A stretch of DNA of 64,000 nucleotides, taken from contig JAEUIQ010000024.1 of the NCBI GenBank assembly GCA_016794985.1, positions 1 to 64,000 on the forward strand, written 5' to 3'. The notes under the pieces are model-generated. The model searched no databases and had not been told where the DNA came from. It was given only the letters and a program-made list of their open reading frames with translations. The stretch is from Planctomycetaceae bacterium. GTDB taxonomy: Bacteria; Planctomycetota; Planctomycetia; Pirellulales; Pirellulaceae. How positions within the stretch are numbered: position 1 is the first letter of the stretch; each line of letters begins with the position of its first letter. Shown here piece after piece: positions 36,755 to 45,884 of this stretch. The translations under genes were made by a program, and so were the position numbers.

Positions 36755-39418
36755 ATGACCGCAAGCTGCATATCCGCAAAGTCTTACGAGTGCTGCTTAC
36801 TATTTTTTTTCGAAACCTGCAAATTCGTTGTCTTGGTGGGTGTATTTCAAGTTTTCGTTGCAATAAGCTTTGGACAAGTCTCTTCCATTCAGAACAGGCA
36901 AGAACCAGTAGAATCCTTCTTGGTTGCGATCGAAGGTTCCGTCGAGGACCCCACAGGGCAACCAATTTTCGGAGCAACTGTCGTTGCGCGTACGCAAGAA
37001 ACCAGACATTCATTCGAGGATTACTTGTACTTTGGTGCAAAGCATTCGGAGTTCGATGAAGACCTAACGGTTGAACAGACCGACCGCGAAGGCAAGTTTC
37101 GACTCCGCATGAAGAAACTTCCGGAAAATGTTCCCCTAACTATCACCGCGTCTCGCCCCGGGTTTTCACCAAGTTCAAACTCATGGCACGGGCACGGAAA
37201 CGTAGAACTCCAACTACGACGTGGCGCAACGTTACGCGGCAAAATCTCAGATGACGATGGCCGGCCTATCCGCGCTGCGAATGTGCGACTCATGTCCTGG
37301 TTCGATTATGAAAGCAATCATGCCGCCCTGTCCCGAACTTATGCTGAAGTTTCCCTGGAAGGTCATTTGTCCAACAAAACTGTTCGAAGCAATTGCAGTA
37401 GTTCGGCGACTGGGGCTTTTCAATTGGAAGGCTTACCGAATGATCGTTGGGTAGTATTGGCTATTGAGGCCGATGGCTATCTACCAAAATGTATCGTCGC
37501 CGACACGGGCAATGATCCCGCACTCGAATCCGCGGCTGACGCGCCACGATTCTTTGACGAAGGAACGATCCGCCTGAAACGCGCGACGAAAGTTGAACTA
37601 GTGGTCGTAGCAAAGGATGGAGGCATTCCTATCCGACTGAAGACCGCGTTTGCGAGTCCAGTATCGACATTACAGACGTCGGATCCTTTGACCGAACGAG
37701 CCCTCGAACTTCGAGTAGAAGGCAATCGAGCTTTACTCCCGGTCTTGCCTCCGAGGAGGATGCGATTCTGGCTTATTCCTGAGCTTGATAGCGAGCATGT
37801 TCCAGCCAGCGTTGATGTCGATGGTTCCGAGACGACCGACAATCCAAAACGGGTAACAATTGAAGTCACACGAGGAGCTCGTGTAAGTGGGCGAGTTATC
37901 GATGCTGTGACCAATCGCCCCATTGCGGACGCTGACATTCATTATGAGCCTGAATCGATGGCGGATTTTGCGGAATACGAGGCAAGCGTCCCCTCCGTCC
38001 GGTCGAACAAGGATGGTGAATTCACAATGATCGTACCAGCGATCGATGCTTGGTTGCGGCAGATTGGACGTGTTGATGGATATCGCTCGGCTTACATGGA
38101 CTTCAATCGAGACATTCGCCCTGTTTTACCCAGCGAGCGAATCTCACCACGTCTAGGCGGCGAAATCGACGTGAAGTTTTGCTTGCAACCAGCGCCCCGA
38201 GTCATTGGCCAAGTTCTCGACTCGCAAGGAAATGCAGTGCCACATGCTTGCTACGCCTCGCGGGAGCGCGTTACGCAAAGCGGGTTTCGCCATGAAATAG
38301 GTGTAACTGATGCTCAAGGCCATTTCGAATTGAAAAACATCTTTGCGGAACTCCTGCTTGATCCACCACAAGGAGACCCGCGTGCTCCAGAAGAGCCTGC
38401 ACGAGAGACGATTCTGTTTTGGTCTCCACAACGAGATCAAACCGCGACTGTCCAGGTTGATTACCCGGAGAAAAATCAGCCAGATTTGAATTTGAATGTG
38501 ATGTTGAATCCGGCATCCACGATTAGTGGAAGAGTGGTCAACAAGGATTCAGGAATTGGTATTGCCGACGTCAACGTCGCGTTGTTGAACGGTGGTCTTG
38601 GCTTTCCCGCGACTTTAGGTTTCTCATCCAAGTCCGATACACTTGGTAACTTTACCGTCAGGCCAGTGTTTGCTAACTCGCGTTGCCACTTGAAGGTTGC
38701 GGGTGATTTCATCGGGGCCAACGGCAACTCTAGCGAGTGGATTGTGGTGCCACCAATGACTCAATATCGAATAGGTGAGATTCCGGTATTTGTCTATCGA
38801 GATTTGGAAAAGCTGTTGGAGATACCCGATCTGTCGCAACTAACCGAGGAGCAGGCCTACGGGGCACTGAAATCGAGTCTCGCAAGCGTGCAACAACGAA
38901 GCGAGGAAGTGGAAGCGTGGCAACAGGGCCGGAGTTCAGAGGATACGGTGTCAAAAGCTCGATTAACGGCAACCGAGAAATTTGGAGAAGCAATCTTAAA
39001 GCTGAGCCGACGCACTCAAAACGATGACTTGGTGTATCAAGGAATGATGGACTATTTTGCTACCATTGACTCGTTTTCAACCCACTCGTTCTTTGCAAAC
39101 CGAGTCCGACAGGCTTTTCTGGAACGGTTCTTGAATCGTGAAAACATCGCACACGATCTACCGAAGGTATTGTCGGAACAAGACAAAATCCATTGGCAAT
39201 TCGCTTACGACAATGCCAAAACGACGAAGTCAAAGCGGTTGCCTGCCAATACTTGGCACTTGAGTCACTCGGCACTTTGCCTCTTTTGGCGACTTGGGAA
39301 GGTTTCACGGACAAGCAGTTTAGCGAAGAACTTTCGAAAGCCAAAAAACTATGGAGTTTTCTTTCCAGTGAACGTGCAAAACAAGGTGCTCTCGACAACT
39401 CTCTTCAAAAATCGTTAG
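36755..39418 (+). CDS. Exported protein with carboxypeptidase-regulatory-like (Ig-like) repeats, 3' end frameshifted
   Basis: The uninterrupted frame gives 887 residues. A long N-terminal hydrophobic stretch (FVVLVGVFQVFVAISFG) suggests export. At least five beta-sandwich repeats of the CarboxypepD_reg type are visible: VAIEGSVEDPTGQPIFGATV, LRGKISDDDGRPIRAANVRL, VSGRVIDAVTNRPIADADI, VIGQVLDSQGNAVPHACYAS and ISGRVVNKDSGIGIADVNVA. The C-terminal part (from about residue 690) is helical and charged, unlike the repeats. From about 39225 the frame yields atypical sequence, while the -1 frame gives plausible helical protein to 39534. A one-base loss in AAAA near 39218 is likely. The function is unknown; a surface or cell-wall protein is the best guess. 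Confidence 0.8.
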   Translation: MTASCISAKSYECCLLFFFETCKFVVLVGVFQVFVAISFGQVSSIQNRQEPVESFLVAIEGSVEDPTGQPIFGATVVARTQETRHSFEDYLYFGAKHSEFDEDLTVEQTDREGKFRLRMKKLPENVPLTITASRPGFSPSSNSWHGHGNVELQLRRGATLRGKISDDDGRPIRAANVRLMSWFDYESNHAALSRTYAEVSLEGHLSNKTVRSNCSSSATGAFQLEGLPNDRWVVLAIEADGYLPKCIVADTGNDPALESAADAPRFFDEGTIRLKRATKVELVVVAKDGGIPIRLKTAFASPVSTLQTSDPLTERALELRVEGNRALLPVLPPRRMRFWLIPELDSEHVPASVDVDGSETTDNPKRVTIEVTRGARVSGRVIDAVTNRPIADADIHYEPESMADFAEYEASVPSVRSNKDGEFTMIVPAIDAWLRQIGRVDGYRSAYMDFNRDIRPVLPSERISPRLGGEIDVKFCLQPAPRVIGQVLDSQGNAVPHACYASRERVTQSGFRHEIGVTDAQGHFELKNIFAELLLDPPQGDPRAPEEPARETILFWSPQRDQTATVQVDYPEKNQPDLNLNVMLNPASTISGRVVNKDSGIGIADVNVALLNGGLGFPATLGFSSKSDTLGNFTVRPVFANSRCHLKVAGDFIGANGNSSEWIVVPPMTQYRIGEIPVFVYRDLEKLLEIPDLSQLTEEQAYGALKSSLASVQQRSEEVEAWQQGRSSEDTVSKARLTATEKFGEAILKLSRRTQNDDLVYQGMMDYFATIDSFSTHSFFANRVRQAFLERFLNRENIAHDLPKVLSEQDKIHWQFAYDNAKTTKSKRLPANTWHLSHSALCLFWRLGKVSRTSSLAKNFRKPKNYGVFFPVNVQNKVLSTTLFKNR

Positions 39419-39534
39419 ACGCACGATTCCAACAAACCCTACGTTCGATTGAATGCGATCCTTCGAATTCCGAGCGAATCAATCAGCTCCGCCAAGCAAT
39501 TGAATCGCATCTTTCAAAGATCATGACACGTTGA
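39193..39534 (+). pseudogene. Displaced 3' end of the carboxypeptidase-regulatory-like gene
   Basis: This frame reads NDEVKAVACQYLALESLG, LPLLATWEGFTDKQFSEEL and QLRQAIESHLSKIMTR, which looks like a natural helical C-terminus. It joins to FAYDNAK of the upstream frame if one A is added in GCCAAAACG near 39216-39220. The site is not a classic slippery heptamer, so an indel (real or sequencing error) is more likely than programmed shifting. Confidence 0.6.
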
Positions 39535-39580
39535 GTTTGGCATCACGAGCTTCGTCATCGCGAGTATTACAAGACTGTTG

Positions 39581-41830
39581 TCAACTGCCTACATCTAATG
39601 TGTCGTAGAAAGTCTTAAGCTGTCCCTGTAATTCAGAAATTTGGTCGCTGATCTCTAGTTGGCGATCTGAAATGGCTTGCTTTTCAACTTGGGCCTGCTT
39701 GAGTTGTTCGATCAATGGCGCCGCCAACACTGGGTCGAACTGCAATAACTCGATATCCCGACGGATCTCGCGCAAACGGTTGTCAACTTTGTGTTTTTCG
39801 GCTGTCGCCTTCGTCTCAGATAATTGGGCCTGACGAATTTGTAATTTCAATTCAAGCCATCGACTTAGCGTTTCCCTAGCCTTGGCTTCGACTTGAATTT
39901 CCGCGTTGGAAAGATAACCTTCGACTTGCGATGTAGCCAAGACCTCTAAGTTTTTTGGAACGACCTTTGTGCCAATAATCGTGAAGTTTGCTGTCTCGGA
40001 TTGACCGCCTGGCACTTGGAGTTCGAATACTGCGGTGCCGTTGTCACGATCCAGCGACTTGGGCGCAGGTTCGATCGTCGGCCCAACTAATTCCATCCAT
40101 TCGCCTAACCTGACATTGACTTGCGCCGTCTTAGGAAGCGAGTCCTTGTTGGTCACTGTTAATTTGCCGTTGGTTTCACTGTGCCATTCCGTCACAAGCG
40201 ACTGTCCAGCCATTCGCAGCGATTTTAGTCGGTGGGGTTTTGTTGGTTGACGAAGAATAGCGGAAAGCGATCGTTCGTCGGCGTATGGCACCGCTTGCGA
40301 AGCACCAACGTCCAAGCGACCCAAAACGATGTCGCCCAAGAAGTCACCGTCTTTCTGCAAGGTTACCGGGCCACCCAGGAGTGGCAATAAACCCTTGTTC
40401 GTGATCTCGATGCATTGCTGAGAATTTGACGATTCATAAGCATCAGTCAAGTCTATCTCAGAGAAGAATCGACACGGCAAATCCGAAGTCATGATTGGAA
40501 TCGCTGCACTTTCGCCGCTTTTCAAGTTGACCAGCGTTTGCACTCGGTAACGCACTTCCGTCGTCCATCGTTCGGCAACCGCTTCCGGATCCGTTTTAAT
40601 TCGTCGCATGAATTCTTGAAGTCGATCGGAGTCATTCAAATTCTCTCCCTCGTTGCCCCGCAACATGCCACCACCCGTGTGACCACCCATGTGACCACCC
40701 ATTCCGGCTCCTCCCATGCCACCACCGCCCATACCACCGCCCATACCACCGCCCCCCATGCCGCCGGGGAAGCCAAAGCCGCTCGTGCCACGATCCATGA
40801 AGTCGGAGACACCAGTCAAATGACGTTGGAGCGTTGCTGCGAGCCAGGGACTGGTCAGCGAGAGTCCACTCGGCAAGTCGAAGACTTCTAGACCGAGGCT
40901 CGAGCGAGTTGCCAACAAAGGCGCAAACAACTCGACTGAAAAAACTTGCGGACGTCCGGTTCGTAGTTCCAAATCAACGTCTTTCCAGTCTTGCCCTGTC
41001 GAGTTATCGATATGGGCCCAGCCTTGGAGAGTTCCGGTATCATCTGCCACGTTCAAGCGATAGGTCATGCGCCACAAGGTTGAATCCACGAGGTAGCCAA
41101 AACCAATGTTCCGCCGGCCCTGCCCCGCGACAAACAACTGGAGTTCTTGCATTTCTACATCGGTACCGCTCTCGGACAAACCTTGAAGGCACAGCTTCAT
41201 TTTTTGCTGCACGGTGGGTGAACTAAATCGAATTCCATCCAACTTAGCGAGGTTGTAAGACTTCAAGCGATCGTCGACCCAAACAACCAAGGTCTCGATG
41301 GGCGCGCCATCCGTGACGCGATTCTCGACTCCCCAGATCGTTCCACGTATTTCACCGCCGCCTTGCTCCATGACAACTTCTTGGCCGCGATGGGTTTGAA
41401 GCAACTGGGCCAACGTGACCGGCGATTGGAACTCGCGTGCGGCTAGTTCGGCCAAAGATGGTGCTGAACGATATTGAATTGATTTCAAAGCCCCACCCGC
41501 TTCGTCGCGAAACACAAAGCTCTTGAGTAGATCGTCTACTTTTTCATTCGGGACTGGAAAACTCAGACGATTGTTGCCTTCAATCGCTCCGAAATGCAGG
41601 ACTTCACTTACACCGATGTTGTACATTACCAACCGCCGCACGGGGACCATTTCCGATTGGGTCCAGCCATCGGTGGGGGCCTCTTTCCCATTAACCGAAG
41701 CCTCCGTCACGATTTCAGTTGAAGTATCCTGACAAACCTTGGCCTCGCTGTGCCATTGTGGACATGAGAGTGTGGCACACAGCAGGCCCAGAACCCATCG
41801 ACTCGACGAAACAGATACACGCAATCCCAT
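39581..41830 (-). CDS. DUF4139-like exported protein with Gly/Met-rich loop
   Basis: The start ATG 41830 is preceded by GAGG with 8-base spacing; an upstream GTG at 41881 is less likely. The 749-residue product has an N-terminal signal (WVLGLLCATLSCPQW). The next part resembles DUF4139-type proteins: RLVMYNIGVSEVLHFGAI, QEVVMEQGGGEIRGTIWGVE and DSTLWRMTYRLNVADDTGTL, ending WAHIDNSTGQDWKDVDLELR. A striking GGMGGGGMGGGMGG-type loop lies at about 40660-40790. The C-terminus is a coiled coil (QIRQAQLSETKATAEKHKV, VEKQAISDRQLEISDQISEL). The family is often annotated as a mucoidy-inhibitor-like protein, but its function is not established. It converges on the preceding gene across 46 bases. Confidence 0.8.
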   Translation of the reverse strand: MGLRVSVSSSRWVLGLLCATLSCPQWHSEAKVCQDTSTEIVTEASVNGKEAPTDGWTQSEMVPVRRLVMYNIGVSEVLHFGAIEGNNRLSFPVPNEKVDDLLKSFVFRDEAGGALKSIQYRSAPSLAELAAREFQSPVTLAQLLQTHRGQEVVMEQGGGEIRGTIWGVENRVTDGAPIETLVVWVDDRLKSYNLAKLDGIRFSSPTVQQKMKLCLQGLSESGTDVEMQELQLFVAGQGRRNIGFGYLVDSTLWRMTYRLNVADDTGTLQGWAHIDNSTGQDWKDVDLELRTGRPQVFSVELFAPLLATRSSLGLEVFDLPSGLSLTSPWLAATLQRHLTGVSDFMDRGTSGFGFPGGMGGGGMGGGMGGGGMGGAGMGGHMGGHTGGGMLRGNEGENLNDSDRLQEFMRRIKTDPEAVAERWTTEVRYRVQTLVNLKSGESAAIPIMTSDLPCRFFSEIDLTDAYESSNSQQCIEITNKGLLPLLGGPVTLQKDGDFLGDIVLGRLDVGASQAVPYADERSLSAILRQPTKPHRLKSLRMAGQSLVTEWHSETNGKLTVTNKDSLPKTAQVNVRLGEWMELVGPTIEPAPKSLDRDNGTAVFELQVPGGQSETANFTIIGTKVVPKNLEVLATSQVEGYLSNAEIQVEAKARETLSRWLELKLQIRQAQLSETKATAEKHKVDNRLREIRRDIELLQFDPVLAAPLIEQLKQAQVEKQAISDRQLEISDQISELQGQLKTFYDTLDVGS

Positions 41831-42353
41831 CGTCCGTTCCTCTACCAATAAATACAGGCAAAACGCAACCAATCCAATCACTTAACAAGTTGCGAACTTT
41901 GCACCAACAGATAATACATTGGTTTCGGCAATCGTTGAGGTAACTCGGTGAACCCAACTTGTGACAAGACAAACGTCGAACCGTGCCGATTATCGGCGCG
42001 GCGAATCAACAGTCGTAAACGATTGCAAGAAAACCACCCCTGGTTTTCCATCAGACTAGTCCCTACCTCGAAGCGTGTCAACAATTTTGCGTAAATTCGG
42101 TTGGCTCAATAGGCCATACTGTGTAGAATGTGCAGACCAGGGTTTTGCAGAATAGGTGCTTGTCCAATGTCGCAACATTAAATTAACGCCGCTTGACGCA
42201 CGACAGCAACGGACCGAGGGTGAACTCGGTGACAGTGGCTACGGCGCTCTTGATTTCGTAGCATTTACAGCGATCCGTCATTCTTATAGTGACGACTCGT
42301 TCGCGGTTGGCGTTTTGCTGGACGGAGACCTCGAATGCGTGAGACGAGCAAAA
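41831..42353. other. Divergent intergenic region
   Basis: These 523 bases separate the divergent DUF4139 and four-repeat genes. An open frame from GTG 42156 extends the rightward gene, but the extension lacks a signal peptide and I do not treat it as coding. A candidate promoter lies at 42101-42129. A small inverted repeat (CCGAG...CTCGG) lies near 42215-42230. Confidence 0.5.
42101..42129 (+). promoter_or_regulatory. Possible sigma-70-like promoter
   Basis: TTGGCT at 42101-42106 and TAGAAT at 42124-42129 are 17 bases apart. It would drive the gene at 42354 with a long leader of about 220 bases, or a start at 42156. Confidence 0.35.
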
Positions 42354-44465
42354 ATGGACATTGAAGTGCCAAACTTTCTTTTAACTCGACGCGGACCTTC
42401 ACTTGCTCTGCGCCACTCTGTTTTCTTCACCTTCGCTGCGATCGGGCTCTTCATTTTTCATTCAAAGGTTTGTGCTCAAAGCACTCCGGTTGAGCTCTCG
42501 CCCCGACATGACATTTTCGGCGACGATAACTCGGCAGAGCTCTCTAATGCTTGGCCGCCGGTTCGATCCGTTCCACCGATTAGTCACTCCGTCCCGGAAT
42601 CAACGATGAAGGTCTGGCGTTCTTTGAACAAGAGCTTGCCGCCAGATTACCTTCGCGTTGAAATCATGGAAGAACTGTTGGCTAAGATTTCACATTACTT
42701 GCAATTGCCGATCAAACTGGATGTTCCTGATGTTCAACTAAAAGGCATTCTCGATTTTGAAGTGGGACTCGATGGGAAACGGGCGTGGTTTAGCGCTCTG
42801 CGATCAGAATTAGAAGACAAGAACTTGAATCTCTCGATTGCGCCGTCCGGCCTGATCATCCGCCCCATGTCGCCCACCGATCACAACTCTACGCTGGAGT
42901 TACCCCGAGCCGTATTCGATGTTTCATCTCTGGCGATATCGTCCGACGACCTGCAGAACATGATTTTCGGTTCGATTTATCCAGAATCCTGGGAAGAAAA
43001 CGGTGGCGACGGAACTTGTGAAATTGTTGTTGCCGACAACCGTCGCTATCTTGTTATATTCCATCACGAAGACCTTCAAGCGGAGGTGTTTACTTTTCTC
43101 GAAGCATTAGCCGTGATGAGTGTCGAACCCTCGATTCCAAATGTTTCAATCAATCGCCACTCACAAATCCGAGGCGGCTTGATTCGTTGCCACATGCAGG
43201 CTTCTGACCAAGCCTTGGTTTCCTTCTTCGAATCGCCCACACCGCAGACTCTGAGGCGGCAGTTGTATTTCGGAGAGTTGATTAACGATTTACGAACACG
43301 TGGTATTCCCGTGCATTCTGCGTTACCAGATGACACGAATTTAGATCAAAACATGACAATGAAGATCGATCTTCGTGGCGACTTTGACAATTTATACAAC
43401 GACTTGAGCTATGCCTTGTCCCAACAGTCCTGCCGACTGACGATTGGAAACTCGCGAGTGGAGTTCTGGGATCAGCGCGACGATGATATCGGCCTGACGT
43501 GGGCACTCTACGATTCGACTTGTTTGCAAATACCTAACGAGCGCCTGGTGAATTACCTGACGTCGATGATATCACCCGATTGCTGGGAAGAAAACGGAGG
43601 TATTGGCGGAATTGTTGCAGCCAAACTCGGTAATCGGCAGGTTCTTACTGTGCTGCAGACACCTTCTATGCATTGGCAAGTTCGGCGATTCTTAGAGCGG
43701 CTCGCGGACTTTGTGACTCCCGCCAATGCGACGGTATCTGGCCGCTCGTATTCGTTATCGACGCCAATTGCGATCGCTTCATTCCGCGATTCCATCAATG
43801 GCTCTACGATTTCAACACCTCATTCGCGGTCAATCTCGCTCCGTACAGAAAAGAACATCGATGACGTCGTCGCGGCTTGGCCCATTCACGGACTGCTTCT
43901 CGAATTTACTCCGGGAGGATTTGATTTGGAAACTCCAACACTTTATCCGATCTTCTACGATGTCACTCCTTTGCACGCAGATGACGACGCAATCTATACT
44001 TTGGTGCAGCTCGCCGAACCAGAAAATTGGGAAACAAATGGCGGTGAAGCGAGCAACTACGTAGCAAGGTTTGGGATGCGCCGAATATTGACTGTCCGAA
44101 CCAATTCCGCGCATCATCGAAGCGTCGTCCGTTTTTTTGAACGGTTGTCCCGAAACTTGAATTTGCCAGCTATTCGTTCCAACTGGCAGCCTGAATGGGT
44201 CCCGACTGATGTGGCCGCCGCGGAAGCCAAGCTGGGACCCGAATTCGAATCCGTGGAAGTCTTCGCGTTGCCGGGCAGTGGACCAGTCCAATTCGACGCT
44301 TTGAACGAAGCGATTATGGAATCCATCGACACGGAATCTTGGTCCGGAAACGGCGGCGTTTACGAGTTGGCGTTCGCGCGGATCAATCACCGAAACCTGT
44401 TGGCTGTTTGGCAATGTAATGAGAACCAGCAAAAAATCGGACGACTATTACAGCGAGCCAAATAG
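42354..44465 (+). CDS. Exported protein with four W..NGG repeats (planctomycete secretin-associated-like domain)
   Basis: From ATG 42354 the product is 703 residues with a signal peptide (SVFFTFAAIGLFIFHSKVCA). An STN-like region around IKLDVPDVQLKGILDFEV is followed by four copies of a roughly 75-residue unit. Each has V--YDV, a helix, SW--NGG, a beta-hairpin ending in L-V-, and a final F-ERL helix. The cores are YPESWEENGGDGTCEI, SPDCWEENGGIGGIVA, EPENWETNGGEASNYVA and DTESWSGNGGVYELAFA. In Planctomycetes this unit often occurs with STN or secretin-like domains, which suggests an N-domain-like fold in secretion or outer-membrane assembly (inference from pattern knowledge). No secretin pore domain is present here. 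A GTG at 42156 would lengthen it by 66 residues without a signal peptide. Confidence 0.75.
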   Translation: MDIEVPNFLLTRRGPSLALRHSVFFTFAAIGLFIFHSKVCAQSTPVELSPRHDIFGDDNSAELSNAWPPVRSVPPISHSVPESTMKVWRSLNKSLPPDYLRVEIMEELLAKISHYLQLPIKLDVPDVQLKGILDFEVGLDGKRAWFSALRSELEDKNLNLSIAPSGLIIRPMSPTDHNSTLELPRAVFDVSSLAISSDDLQNMIFGSIYPESWEENGGDGTCEIVVADNRRYLVIFHHEDLQAEVFTFLEALAVMSVEPSIPNVSINRHSQIRGGLIRCHMQASDQALVSFFESPTPQTLRRQLYFGELINDLRTRGIPVHSALPDDTNLDQNMTMKIDLRGDFDNLYNDLSYALSQQSCRLTIGNSRVEFWDQRDDDIGLTWALYDSTCLQIPNERLVNYLTSMISPDCWEENGGIGGIVAAKLGNRQVLTVLQTPSMHWQVRRFLERLADFVTPANATVSGRSYSLSTPIAIASFRDSINGSTISTPHSRSISLRTEKNIDDVVAAWPIHGLLLEFTPGGFDLETPTLYPIFYDVTPLHADDDAIYTLVQLAEPENWETNGGEASNYVARFGMRRILTVRTNSAHHRSVVRFFERLSRNLNLPAIRSNWQPEWVPTDVAAAEAKLGPEFESVEVFALPGSGPVQFDALNEAIMESIDTESWSGNGGVYELAFARINHRNLLAVWQCNENQQKIGRLLQRAK

Positions 44466-44489
44466 TACTTGGAAGTCCAAGTCGAACCT

Positions 44490-44873
44490 CTATTCCCCGA
44501 CGGCGGTTGCGAAGGCGACGGCGTAGTCGTGGCAGTGAGAAATGCTGATCTGAATCTCTGCGATGCCGCGTTCTTGCGCGACTTCCGCGGCTCGGTTGTG
44601 CAGGACGATTTTTGGCTTGCCCCCGTACTCATTCATCAATTCGATATCCGTCCACTGGATCCCACGCGCCCACCCAGTCCCCAAGGTTTTTAAGACCGCT
44701 TCTTTGGCGGCCCAGCGACCGGCATAGTGCTGGGCGCACGCCTTCCGCGGCGAACAATACTGTATCTCTCCAGAGGTATAGACTCGCGTCAAAAACAGAT
44801 CGCCATGGCGTTCGATCATTCGACCAATACGCTCAACTTCAATAATGTCCGTGCCAATCCCTAGAATTCTCAT
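44490..44873 (-). CDS. acpS: Holo-[acyl-carrier-protein] synthase
   Basis: AcpS transfers the 4'-phosphopantetheine arm of coenzyme A to acyl carrier protein in fatty acid synthesis. The 127-residue product begins ILGIGTDIIEVERI, whose Asp in GTDI binds magnesium, and continues with GRWAAKEAVLKTLGTG, the F/W-AAKEA motif with the second metal-binding Glu. The end ISISHCHDYAVAFATA is the family's ISHCxxYAxA block. I chose ATG 44873 because it overlaps the trpS stop as ATGA; ATG 44885 lies four codons earlier. It is the last gene of the rnc-asnB-trpS-acpS run. Confidence 0.95.
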   Translation of the reverse strand: MRILGIGTDIIEVERIGRMIERHGDLFLTRVYTSGEIQYCSPRKACAQHYAGRWAAKEAVLKTLGTGWARGIQWTDIELMNEYGGKPKIVLHNRAAEVAQERGIAEIQISISHCHDYAVAFATAVGE

Positions 44874-45832
44874 ACGATGCCGCATGACTCCTGCGCGCGA
44901 CGCAAGGTGGCACCCGCTTTGGCGCGGGCCTTCTGCGCCCCATCGCCTAAAATTTCGCGCAGCCGAGCCGGGTTCGATTCTAATTCAGCTCGACGTTGAC
45001 GCGGCACCTCAAAGAACGCATCCGCCGCGTCGGCCAACGCCTTCTTAACCTCTCCATAACCAAAATTTCCTCGGCGATACAAGGCTTCCATATCCGCCAA
45101 CTGCTGAGGCGTCGCAAACAACTTGAACAAGTCAAATAAATGGTCACCGGCCGGGTCTTTGGGCTGCTCCATCGGCCGAGAGTCGGTGGCGATTCGCATC
45201 ACTTTCTTGCGCATGGCCTTGGCATCCTCGAACAACTCGATCGTGTTCCCATAACTCTTGGACATCTTCTCGCCATCAGTGCCAGGAACCTTGGCGGTCT
45301 CTTTCAAAATCTTGGGCGCTGGCAACGTGAACACTTCGCCAAATTGGGCGTTCCAACTCGACGCAATATCGCGACAAACTTCAATGTGTTGCACTTGGTC
45401 TTCCCCGACCGGCACCGTATCCGAGTCAAACGCCAAGATATCGGCGGCTTGTAGTACAGGATACGTGAACAAACCCGCCGTCGCCGCCAAGCCCTTGGCT
45501 TTCTTGTCTTTATAGGCCACGCAACGTTCGAGCAGCCCAAACGGCGTTCCGCTCATCAACAACCAACACAATTGCGATAGCTCCGGTACATCCGATTGGA
45601 CAAAGAGCACCGCATGGTCGGGATTCAATCCCAAGGCCAACAAGTCCAACGCGGCATCACGCGTGTATTGTTCCAAATGGCCTTTGTCGCGAATGGTCGT
45701 CAAAGCGTGCAAGTTGGCAATGAAATAGAAAGCCTGTTCGGACTGCTGCAATTGAATGTACTGCTGAATCGCACCAAAATAGTTGCCCCAATGGGGACGC
45801 CCGGTCGGTTGAATACCTGAAAGAACTTTCAT
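44870..45832 (-). CDS. trpS: Tryptophan-tRNA ligase
   Basis: This 320-residue class I aminoacyl-tRNA synthetase charges tRNA-Trp with tryptophan in the cytoplasm. The HIGH-type signature is PTGRPHWGNYFGA at residues 9-21 and the KMSKS loop is GEKMSKSYGN at 187-196. The segment YPVLQAADILAFDSDTVPVG matches the tryptophan-binding region of bacterial TrpRS. The length fits the family (about 320-350). It lies 52 bases downstream of asnB and overlaps acpS by four bases. Confidence 0.97.
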   Translation of the reverse strand: MKVLSGIQPTGRPHWGNYFGAIQQYIQLQQSEQAFYFIANLHALTTIRDKGHLEQYTRDAALDLLALGLNPDHAVLFVQSDVPELSQLCWLLMSGTPFGLLERCVAYKDKKAKGLAATAGLFTYPVLQAADILAFDSDTVPVGEDQVQHIEVCRDIASSWNAQFGEVFTLPAPKILKETAKVPGTDGEKMSKSYGNTIELFEDAKAMRKKVMRIATDSRPMEQPKDPAGDHLFDLFKLFATPQQLADMEALYRRGNFGYGEVKKALADAADAFFEVPRQRRAELESNPARLREILGDGAQKARAKAGATLRRAQESCGIV

Positions 45833-45884
45833 CGTGCTGCGTCTGACTTTCTGGGCTAGGGACTCAAGAGCTCGCTAAAGAGGA

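Noticed and set aside
42156..42353. N-terminal extension of the four-repeat protein from GTG 42156
   Set aside because: The ATG at 42354 gives a clean signal peptide; the extension would bury it.
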